Source of the DNA: Methylotenera_A sp046594915
GTDB lineage: Bacteria; Pseudomonadota; Gammaproteobacteria; Burkholderiales; Methylophilaceae
Direction of reading: 5' to 3'
Length of the DNA stretch: 64,000 nt
NCBI GenBank assembly: GCA_046594915.1
Contig: JBKJRC010000003.1
Span: 62,001-126,000, forward strand
Part shown: positions 42,521 through 49,408 of the stretch, piece after piece
Layout of the letters: every line of letters starts with the position of its first letter
How positions within the stretch are numbered: the stretch's first letter is position 1
Translations under genes and position numbers: made by a program
Notes under the pieces: model-generated
Told to the model about the DNA's origin: nothing
Database searches by the model: none
Seen by the model: the letters and a program-made list of their open reading frames with translations, nothing else

Positions 42521-43458
42521 ACCGTAATTTATTTAGTCATAGGTTGCCAAATCGTGAAACTGGCATTGCTGTAGTTTCTGCCATGTTGCTGGCGGCTTTA
42601 GTGGTTTCTATCGCTTCAACAATCATTTTTAATCAACAGCGCTTTATTAATCAACTAGATAATCATTTTTCTACTACACAAGCAAGATGGATGGCAGAAG
42701 CCTCTATTCATTGGTCGCGTGCGATTTTGGCAGAAGACGCAAAAAGCGGTGCCGTTGATCACTTGAAAGAAAATTGGGCAATACAGCTACCTTATACGCC
42801 ATTTGAGGGCGGCACCATTCGAGGTTTCATGACGGATGAACAGCAATTTTGCAACCTTAATAATGCAGTGGCTGGCGCGACAAATAATGGCGGCAATGAG
42901 TTTTTCAAGCGGTTAATGACATCTCTAAACATCAACACGAGCGCTTTGGATGCACTGATTGATTGGATTGATACAGACTCTGAAATTACTTATCCATATG
43001 GTGCTGAAGAGGCACATTATCTAACACAGCCGACACCCTATCGTATTGCCAATCAACCACTTACCGAATTAGGGAATTTAAGTCGAATACAAGGTTTTAC
43101 CGAAGAAAATATTGCGAGCTTGAAACCCTATTGCGTAACCTTACCAGAAAAATCGACGACCAATATCAATACGGTCTCACCTGAGTTATTGGGACTCATG
43201 TTGCCAGATTTATCCGAGTTTGAGTTGCAAACCATCATAGCGTCACGCAATGCACGCCCTTTTGAAAATCTTGCAGAAGTTAATCAACGACTGAAACAAA
43301 AGAAAATCACTTTGAGTGAAAATGAATTTTCTGTCGGTAGTCACTTTTTTTTAGTCACTAGCCAGGCCCAGTTCGGAAAGAGTACAATAATCGCTAAGGC
43401 TCTCCTCAAGCGTGATGGGGACGGATGGCCACAACTTATTTGGAAAAGATACCGTTGA
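42517..43458 (+). CDS. gspK: Type II secretion minor pseudopilin GspK
   Basis: 313 residues, the large tip pseudopilin. The leader ends in ETG/IAVVSAMLLAALVV, which lacks Glu at +5 as is normal for GspK. The inserted alpha domain (about 110-210) includes ALIDWIDTDSEI, and the C-terminus has the FENLAEVNQRLK segment. It starts in an ATGA overlap with gspJ. Confidence 0.93.
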   Translation: MNRNLFSHRLPNRETGIAVVSAMLLAALVVSIASTIIFNQQRFINQLDNHFSTTQARWMAEASIHWSRAILAEDAKSGAVDHLKENWAIQLPYTPFEGGTIRGFMTDEQQFCNLNNAVAGATNNGGNEFFKRLMTSLNINTSALDALIDWIDTDSEITYPYGAEEAHYLTQPTPYRIANQPLTELGNLSRIQGFTEENIASLKPYCVTLPEKSTTNINTVSPELLGLMLPDLSEFELQTIIASRNARPFENLAEVNQRLKQKKITLSENEFSVGSHFFLVTSQAQFGKSTIIAKALLKRDGDGWPQLIWKRYR

Positions 43459-44669
43459 CGACCTTACGCCTAATGATACCCACCACGTGGGATGCCTACC
43501 AAGACAGCTGCGAGTGGGCAATTCTAGACCGCCAATCTAAGGTTGTACGACGAGGCAAAGATTTACTCACTACGCTACCGCAATGCGATGAAGTCGAGGT
43601 TGTTGCTCCAGCTTCGATGGTTGGTTTTATTCCTGCCCAACTACCGCCTGGCAGCCAAACTAAAATCTTAGGTGCACTGGCGTTTTTAGTGGAATCGGGT
43701 TTAATTAGCGCACCAGAAGACACTCACGCGGTACTTGCGGAGCAATCTGCTTCTCAAGTCGTTGTGGCAGTGATACAAAAATCTTGGATGAAAATATTGT
43801 TAGAAAAATTATCGCGCGCCGATATTTTTCCAGTCCGTATGTTTCCTGAAACGCTATTGCCGGCATTGCCTGATAAAGGCTGGGCAATGGTGTGTAAAGG
43901 TCATGAGAGTTTTATTCGAACGGGTGTTGTGCAGGGTATCCCAGTTGATGTGGATGTTAATAATGACACACCACCTTTACTGTTAGCGCTGGCTTTGCAA
44001 CAAAGTGAGTTGAATCCACCCGCCAGTATTGCCATGCATGGTGAGTTAGTACCTCAGATTGAAGTCTGGCAATCGCAATTGGGTATTTCTTTAGTGCCTG
44101 CAACTCAGATAGAATGGTTCGTAAGTCCTAGTAAGCCTGCATTAAATTTATTGCAGGGTGAGTTTCAACCCTCTGGAGGAGTAACGCGGCATTTGCTTGC
44201 TTTCAAGTCTGTGGCAATTACTTTAGGCGTATTAATTGCACTACAAATCAGTTTAACTTTGTTTGATTATGCGCTAAAAGCTAATGAAAATCGTAAACTT
44301 GACCAAGCCATATTGTTGCAATTCAAAGCAACGTTTCCAGATGCTAATACAGTAGTCGATGCTCCTTTACAAATGCTGCGTAATTTAGAAGAAATGAAAC
44401 ATGGTGCTGGGCAAGGTGTTAGTTCAGATTACATTCCAATGCTAGCTGCAGTCACAAACAGCATTGGAAGTGTATCCGCTGAAAGACTCAGAGGCATGGA
44501 TTATCAAAATAATAAGCTGGTACTAAATTTACTGTTGCCAAATATGGAGCAAGCGGAAGCGATGCGAAAGCGTTTAAACACATCTGGACTATCGGCAGCA
44601 TATGAAATAACGCGCACGACCGATCAAGGGGTTGAGCTTTTACTTTCTGTCACAGCGAGCACTTCATGA
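43455..44669 (+). CDS. gspL: Type II secretion inner-membrane protein GspL
   Basis: 404 residues from a TTG at 43455, chosen because it gives the family start MTTLRLMIPTTWD, has GGAAAAG just upstream and overlaps the gspK stop by four bases; an ATG at 43425 is in frame. The cytoplasmic actin-like part (about 1-240) is followed by one membrane helix (about 248-270) and a periplasmic ferredoxin-like domain. GspL couples the ATPase GspE to the pseudopilus platform. Confidence 0.91.
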   Translation: MTTLRLMIPTTWDAYQDSCEWAILDRQSKVVRRGKDLLTTLPQCDEVEVVAPASMVGFIPAQLPPGSQTKILGALAFLVESGLISAPEDTHAVLAEQSASQVVVAVIQKSWMKILLEKLSRADIFPVRMFPETLLPALPDKGWAMVCKGHESFIRTGVVQGIPVDVDVNNDTPPLLLALALQQSELNPPASIAMHGELVPQIEVWQSQLGISLVPATQIEWFVSPSKPALNLLQGEFQPSGGVTRHLLAFKSVAITLGVLIALQISLTLFDYALKANENRKLDQAILLQFKATFPDANTVVDAPLQMLRNLEEMKHGAGQGVSSDYIPMLAAVTNSIGSVSAERLRGMDYQNNKLVLNLLLPNMEQAEAMRKRLNTSGLSAAYEITRTTDQGVELLLSVTASTS

Positions 44670-45163
44670 AAGACCAACTCATTGCGCGCTGGCGGGATTT
44701 TTCCAATAAAGAGCAGTCATTGCTTGCTGCACTGTTTTTCATCGTGATCTGTCTATTAATTTATGCTTTTATTTGGCTACCAGTTCAGCATGGCCGTGAA
44801 CGCTTGAACCGAGTCATCCCTGAGAAAAAAGCCAAACTTGTGCTTATGCGGTCTCAGGCGGCAGACATAGAGCGCTTGCGTGGTCAGTTCAATGCTCTGC
44901 GTAGCTCTTCTGGTGGCCTCAAGGCAGCCATTGAAGTGTCTGCTAAAGTGAGTGGAATTAGCCTTAACTATGCGCCAACTGATCAAAATAGTGATGTTAA
45001 TCGTTTAAAAGTGGCCCTAATGCAAGTAAGTTTTGATACTTGGCTTAAATGGGTAGAGTCACTTCAAAGCCAGCATCATATACGTCTTCAATCTTGCCTA
45101 ATCACGCCCAGCGCTTCGCGCGGCTTAGTGAATATTGATGCGGTTTTCACTGCGCTGGAGTAA
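44666..45163 (+). CDS. gspM: Type II secretion inner-membrane protein GspM
   Basis: 165 residues with one membrane helix (about 19-39) and a periplasmic coiled coil plus ferredoxin-like domain, ending in a segment with WLKWVESLQSQHHIRLQSC. It starts in a 4-base overlap with gspL, its usual partner. Confidence 0.88.
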   Translation: MKDQLIARWRDFSNKEQSLLAALFFIVICLLIYAFIWLPVQHGRERLNRVIPEKKAKLVLMRSQAADIERLRGQFNALRSSSGGLKAAIEVSAKVSGISLNYAPTDQNSDVNRLKVALMQVSFDTWLKWVESLQSQHHIRLQSCLITPSASRGLVNIDAVFTALE

Positions 45164-45165
45164 AT

Positions 45166-45918
45166 GTGAGCTTGAAACGACATCTTTTCATTGGGTTTTT
45201 AAGCCTTAGCGTAGGTTTGTGCATTTATGCACCAGCTCAATTAATGGGGGTTGCTCTTAATAAATTGAGTGGTGACAGGTTAGATTTGGCTAATTCAAAA
45301 GGCAGCTTTTGGCAGGGTAATGCTCATATACTGCTCAAGAGCCTAGAACAGCAGGCAGATATGGTAGACCTTGGTAAAATCACATGGGATACGCAGCCAC
45401 TCCAATTGCTAGCAGGTAAGTTTGCTATTAGTCTTATTTGGAATCAGGGTGCGCCATTCTGGATGACATTGGATAGGTCACGCTTGCATATTGAGCATGC
45501 AGCATTTAGTCTGCCGGCAGTCGTTGTATCTACTTTAGTGCCTAGCTTGAAGGCGGCACAGCTTGACGGGCAGTTGGAAGTGCGTTGTGACAATTTTTCA
45601 CTGACGCAACAAGAGATTTTAGGACAAGTAGAAATAGATTGGAATCAAGCTAGTTCACCATTAAGTATTGTGAACCCGTTAGGCAGTTACCATACCAAAC
45701 TGGAAGGCAATGGAGCGGGACTCGCGATTCAACTTAGCACACTTACTATGGGTCCGCTACTGTTACAAGGTAATGGAAGTTGGGATGCAAATGGGGGTTT
45801 GCATTTTGAAGGCACCGCAGAAGCAGAAGTTGCAGCAAAATTGCAGTTGCAGGAATTATTGCGCGTTATGGGTAACGAAACAACCGCGGGTAGTGGTAAA
45901 TACCAACTGCGCTTCTAA
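45166..45918 (+). CDS. gspN: Type II secretion protein GspN
   Basis: 250 residues from a GTG two bases after gspM. One N-terminal membrane helix and a periplasmic beta-rich region with the GspN text GSFWQGNAHILL, LAGKFAISLIWNQG and LEGNGAGLAIQLSTLTMGPLLLQGNG. GspN occurs in only some type II systems and its role is not well defined. Confidence 0.87.
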   Translation: MSLKRHLFIGFLSLSVGLCIYAPAQLMGVALNKLSGDRLDLANSKGSFWQGNAHILLKSLEQQADMVDLGKITWDTQPLQLLAGKFAISLIWNQGAPFWMTLDRSRLHIEHAAFSLPAVVVSTLVPSLKAAQLDGQLEVRCDNFSLTQQEILGQVEIDWNQASSPLSIVNPLGSYHTKLEGNGAGLAIQLSTLTMGPLLLQGNGSWDANGGLHFEGTAEAEVAAKLQLQELLRVMGNETTAGSGKYQLRF

Positions 45919-45925
45919 AATAATA

Positions 45926-46639
45926 ATGATTAAAAACATCCGTTATCCTGTCGTCGATTGCATACGCGGTTTAGCTATTTTAGCTATGATGATCTACCAT
46001 TTTGGTTTTGACCTCAATATGCTAGGCTATCTCTCTCAGAATATTAACCACAGCATGACTTGGCAAATTGCCCGTGGTTTGATTCTAGGTACTTTTTTAT
46101 TCATTGCTGGGTTTAGTATGGCATTGGCAGCCCCTCAAACTTTAAAGCAGCGCTTGGTAAGGCTAGTGCCTATTGCGGGTTGCGCCTTGTTAGTGAGTGT
46201 GGTTAGCTATTTTATGTTTCCCGATTCGTGGATATTTTTTGGCGTATTGCATTTTGTAGTTGTGGCTAGTTTCATTTGTGGGTTAATGATGCAGCATAAA
46301 ATACTTATGTTAACGACAGCTATTGCGCTTTTGGGAATAGGGTTTTTCTACCAGTCACCAGTGTTTGATCAGCCGCTTTTACAGTGGTTGGGCATGATGA
46401 CACACAAGCCAATTACTGAAGACTACGTTCCAATGCTGCCTTGGATTAGTGTAATGATGATTGGTATTATCATTGGCGAATGGGCTTTAACTAGAACGCA
46501 GCTTGCCCCACTTGCTTGTAGACCTACTGCCGCGTTAAAACCTGTGCAATGGTTAGGCCGACATAGCCTTGCCGTTTATATGATACACCAGCCTATACTA
46601 CTGGTGGTCCTTACAATTTTTGGAGTACTATATAGATGA
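45926..46639 (+). CDS. DUF1624 membrane acyltransferase-like protein inside the secretion operon
   Basis: 237 residues from an ATG at 45926, which gives the family start RYPVVDCIRGLAILAMMIYHFGFDL; the frame is open upstream within gspN. About seven membrane segments, with conserved His in YHFGFD and HSLAVYMIHQPIL. DUF1624 is related to the heparan-alpha-glucosaminide N-acetyltransferase fold, which moves acetyl groups across membranes. It starts 8 bases after gspN and overlaps gspC by 4 bases, so it is translated with them. This is not a standard secretion gene; a role in modifying cargo or envelope sugars is speculation. Confidence 0.85.
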   Translation: MIKNIRYPVVDCIRGLAILAMMIYHFGFDLNMLGYLSQNINHSMTWQIARGLILGTFLFIAGFSMALAAPQTLKQRLVRLVPIAGCALLVSVVSYFMFPDSWIFFGVLHFVVVASFICGLMMQHKILMLTTAIALLGIGFFYQSPVFDQPLLQWLGMMTHKPITEDYVPMLPWISVMMIGIIIGEWALTRTQLAPLACRPTAALKPVQWLGRHSLAVYMIHQPILLVVLTIFGVLYR

Positions 46640-47145
46640 AGCTACAAACTTTCCGACCTAAAATAGTATTTGAAAAAAAATGGCCTGAACTTTTGGCAGT
46701 GTTATTACAGGCAATATTATTTGTGCTAGGTGGTCTTTTAATGGCACAGTGGTCGTGGTATTTTATTTTACCTAAGACACTGCAGCTACCACCCAAATTA
46801 GAGCAATCCACCTCCACACAATTAACCTCCGTGTTGGCAGCACATTGGTTTACGCCAGCAACTGGCCAAATTGTGATGACTGCTCCACCCGTGAATTTTA
46901 AGTTAGTCGGTACTTATGCATCGGCGAGCAGTTATGCCAGTTTTGCCGTATTTAAACTGGCCGATGGTAAACAGCGTGCTGTATTGATCAATCAAGAAAT
47001 TAACTCGGGCATTCTTTTGCAAAAAGTTAATCGCGATTATGTCGAAGTGGGGCAGCAAGGTAATACTCAAAAGCTGTATTTAGAGAACCGTAAGCCCAAC
47101 AGTGCATCACCACAAATAGCCATACCAATTTTTAAAAAAATATAA
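46636..47145 (+). CDS. gspC: Short GspC-like secretion protein
   Basis: 169 residues with one membrane helix (about 20-43) and a periplasmic HR domain (FTPATGQIVMTAPPVNFKLVG, then SFAVFKLADGKQRAVL). It lacks the C-terminal PDZ or coiled-coil domain of classical GspC, and the sequence after the HR domain is only about 45 residues. GspC bridges the inner-membrane platform and the secretin. It stands after gspN and the DUF1624 gene rather than at the start of the cluster beside gspD. Confidence 0.82.
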   Translation: MKLQTFRPKIVFEKKWPELLAVLLQAILFVLGGLLMAQWSWYFILPKTLQLPPKLEQSTSTQLTSVLAAHWFTPATGQIVMTAPPVNFKLVGTYASASSYASFAVFKLADGKQRAVLINQEINSGILLQKVNRDYVEVGQQGNTQKLYLENRKPNSASPQIAIPIFKKI

Positions 47146-47163
47146 CTAAATGTAACTGTTACG

Positions 47164-47193
47164 TTACAAATTATTTTATTTGTACGGTATAGT
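47164..47193 (+). promoter_or_regulatory. Candidate promoter for the secreted GlcG-like gene
   Basis: TTACAA (47164-47169) and TATAGT (47188-47193) with an 18-base spacer. A GTAAC-T-GTTAC micro-palindrome overlaps its upstream edge. A hairpin with T-tract follows at once. Confidence 0.45.
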
Positions 47194-47199
47194 TCATTT

Positions 47200-47233
47200 A
47201 TCTGCATTTAAGCTGCAGATTTCTGTGTTTTTT
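47200..47233 (+). terminator. Hairpin with T-tract in the GlcG-like leader
   Basis: ATCTGCA / TGCAGAT with a 7-base loop is followed by a T-rich tract (47221-47233). It may end the long gsp transcript, or act as an attenuator because it lies after the candidate promoter at 47164-47193 and 30 bases before the next start codon. Confidence 0.6.
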
Positions 47234-47262
47234 TAATCACTTAACTAATTGGGAGATTTAAA

Positions 47263-48027
47263 ATGAATAAGAAAATTTCTGCTGCTTTAGTATTAGCAGT
47301 TTCTGCATCCTTCTCGGCTTCAGCATTTGCTGCCGACCGCTCAGGAGTTACTTGTGCGAACTTACCAACTTTTGCGGATTTACAAGTAGCGCTTGCAGCT
47401 GCAGTACCTGGCGCTGCTGGTTTAGGTTTGCCGATGTGGGCAACGCTGGTTGACTCTAGCGGCCGAGTTTGTGCTGTGGCAAAATTAAGTGGATCTGATC
47501 CTTGGCCGGGTAGTCGTGTGATTTCTGCACAAAAAGCCAATACGGCCAATTCGTTCAGTACAGAAAATGTCGCTCTTTCAACAGCAAATTTATACAGTGC
47601 AGTGCAACCCGGTGGTTCATTGTATGGTTTGCAACATAGTAATCCCGTCAATACATTAGTGGCTTACAGAGGTGCCGCGACTTCTTTTGGTACGGCTAAT
47701 GACCCCATGGTAGGTTTACGTGTGGGCGGCGTCAATGTTTTCGGTGGTGGTTTAGCACTTTACAATGCTGCTAAGCAAGCGATTGGTGCGATTGGTTTAA
47801 GCGGCGACACTTCTTGTGCTGACCATGAGATTGCCTGGAAGCTACGTACTGCCTTAGTGGGCAAGGGCACCGGTACTGGTTTGGTCGCTAATAAAGTTCC
47901 TGGTGGCGTAACAACACAAGGCGGCGTTAGCACTGATAACATTGACTATACCTCAGGTGGTGCCTTCAGCCATGTTCAGTGCCCTGTAACTGGTGTTGTT
48001 CCTCCACTGGGTGGTTTAACCAACTAA
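47263..48027 (+). CDS. Secreted GlcG/HbpS-family protein
   Basis: 254 residues with a signal peptide (cleavage near SASAFA, about residue 23) and the haem-degrading/GlcG fold: PTFADLQVALAAAV, MWATLVDSSGRVCAVAKLSG, SRVISAQKANTANSFS and AIGAIGLSGDTSCADHEIAW. Four cysteines would suit disulfides outside the cytoplasm. Some family members bind haem or cobalamin, but the ligand here is unknown. Its place just after gspC, ahead of a poly-Gly lipoprotein, suggests that it is a substrate of the type II system, which is inference. Confidence 0.87.
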   Translation: MNKKISAALVLAVSASFSASAFAADRSGVTCANLPTFADLQVALAAAVPGAAGLGLPMWATLVDSSGRVCAVAKLSGSDPWPGSRVISAQKANTANSFSTENVALSTANLYSAVQPGGSLYGLQHSNPVNTLVAYRGAATSFGTANDPMVGLRVGGVNVFGGGLALYNAAKQAIGAIGLSGDTSCADHEIAWKLRTALVGKGTGTGLVANKVPGGVTTQGGVSTDNIDYTSGGAFSHVQCPVTGVVPPLGGLTN

Positions 48028-48052
48028 TATTTTACTTTTGAAAGGACTTATC

Positions 48053-48319
48053 ATGAAACCCATGATTAAAACGTCTACGGGGTGGAGTATTAGCCGAGTG
48101 GTTATGATTGCTGTGTTTGCCTTTACACTTACCGCATGCGGTGGCGGTGGCGGGGGGGGCAGTAAGCCTGTTCAAACTTTGTTGCAACAAATTAAAGCAC
48201 TCATTGCAACAGGTACACCTACGAGTTTAGAGGCAGCGAATGATTTATTATTAAACAATCAAGATAATTTGTCTGCAGCTGATTTTGAAGCCTTGATGGA
48301 TGCGCTAATAGAGGCTTAA
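48053..48319 (+). CDS. Small lipoprotein with poly-glycine linker (copy 1)
   Basis: 88 residues from the ATG at 48053 (AAAGGA upstream; the frame is open 15 bases earlier). Lipoprotein signal ends FTLTAC with Cys 29, then seven glycines (30-36), then a compact helical domain (TLLQQIKALIATGTPTSLEA ... SAADFEALMDALIEA). It follows the secreted GlcG-like gene by 25 bases. A second poly-Gly lipoprotein follows the DUF4331 gene at 58.6 kb. The residue after Cys is not Asp, so outer-membrane sorting is expected. Confidence 0.8.
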   Translation: MKPMIKTSTGWSISRVVMIAVFAFTLTACGGGGGGGSKPVQTLLQQIKALIATGTPTSLEAANDLLLNNQDNLSAADFEALMDALIEA

Positions 48320-48340
48320 TAGTTTTATCAAGTTGTTAAT

Positions 48341-48370
48341 AAAAAAGCACTCATTATTGAGTGCTTTTTT
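48341..48370. terminator. Bidirectional rho-independent terminator
   Basis: A perfect 13-base inverted repeat (AAAAAAGCACTCA arms) with a 4-base loop and A/T tracts on both sides. It ends the plus-strand lipoprotein unit and the minus-strand unit of gspD and its two companions. Confidence 0.92.
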
Positions 48371-48386
48371 ATTGCTTGCAATTTGT

Positions 48387-48743
48387 TTACTTATTAGAGG
48401 ATGCTGCCAGCCCTGATTGAATCATGTCTGTCTGCATGATTGCACGCTTATCTTTTGGCAAACTTTGCCAAAGTTTAGCTTGTGCTAATTCAGCTTCATC
48501 GGTGAGTTCATGTGGCGCCAAACTATCTTGATGACTAGCCGATTGGGGTAACGATAGTTGAATTTTAGCTGCAGCAATTCCTGCTTGTCTTAGCGTTGTC
48601 CCTATGCGCTGACGTTCTAATGTTAATTTTTGTTGTTCTGTTTGTATATGTCTCCACCAAGTAAATAAGTATAGTGTAACTACTACCATTAAAATAGTAA
48701 TGATGAGCTTAAAATTTCTTAACGCTATTGCCTGACTATTCAT
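48387..48743 (-). CDS. Unrecognised bitopic membrane protein downstream of gspD
   Basis: 118 residues with one membrane helix near the N-terminus (about 12-29), then a coiled coil (EQQKLTLERQRIGTTLRQAG) and a polar tail. The layout (short cytoplasmic start, one helix, periplasmic coil) resembles small secretion-scaffold proteins, but I recognise no family. It starts 3 bases after the stop of the next gene, so the two are certainly co-transcribed, and probably with gspD. Confidence 0.72.
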   Translation of the reverse strand: MNSQAIALRNFKLIITILMVVVTLYLFTWWRHIQTEQQKLTLERQRIGTTLRQAGIAAAKIQLSLPQSASHQDSLAPHELTDEAELAQAKLWQSLPKDKRAIMQTDMIQSGLAASSNK

Positions 48744-48746
48744 TTG

Positions 48747-49304
48747 TTATAACTGCTTCAAATCTTCAGCGTATTCCGCACCGTAAGTAATGCCTAATTG
48801 TGTTTTATCAACATTAAGCTCAATATTGGTCAGTCCCTTTATCCATTGAGTATTCCGTAAACGGATGTTTAGAGGTGCATAATCCTGCCAAGTTTTCTTT
48901 ACCGGCTGACCATATTTAGCTGTTAATAAGTCTACATAATGCGCATAAAGTATATTTATATCCTCATTTGTGGAATTTTCTGCTGTTTTTTTCGCTTGAG
49001 GAATTAATGTGAGTGTTACGCGACTTAATTGATCATTATTGAAGATAAACCAGACACTAAATTTTTCTCCCGCTATGTCAAGAGTGTTTAACTTCGCTAA
49101 CACTTGTTCATCAGATTTTATATTTAAATCATTTGCACCGGCAGGGCTTGTCTGCAGATCTGGCAAAGCAAACAACAGCTCTTTTAAGGTCATGCCATAA
49201 AAGGTATCTCCCCACAGAGGAATTCGCTCAAGTGAGGCCGCGGTTGTGTTAATTGCTAATAAATGGGTTAATAAAAACAAGGTTATCATCAATAGCTTTT
49301 TCAT
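48747..49304 (-). CDS. Unrecognised periplasmic protein downstream of gspD
   Basis: 185 residues from the ATG at 49304, chosen because GGAG stands 6 bases upstream. A signal peptide is followed by a domain with GDTFYGMTLKELLFALPDL, FSVWFIFNNDQLSRVTLTLIP and YVDLLTAKYGQPVKKTWQ, a pattern reminiscent of proteins that read small-molecule or peptide ligands in the envelope, but no family can be named. It lies 104 bases after gspD on the same strand and may be an accessory factor of the secretin. Confidence 0.72.
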   Translation of the reverse strand: MKKLLMITLFLLTHLLAINTTAASLERIPLWGDTFYGMTLKELLFALPDLQTSPAGANDLNIKSDEQVLAKLNTLDIAGEKFSVWFIFNNDQLSRVTLTLIPQAKKTAENSTNEDINILYAHYVDLLTAKYGQPVKKTWQDYAPLNIRLRNTQWIKGLTNIELNVDKTQLGITYGAEYAEDLKQL

Positions 49305-49408
49305 GGCATTCTCCATGGCATAGGTATTTTGCAAATTAAATAAGAGCTGCTAAAATTTAGTTTACTTACCCTGTCAACGAATCACTTCTCTCTACGAATC
49401 ACTTCTCT

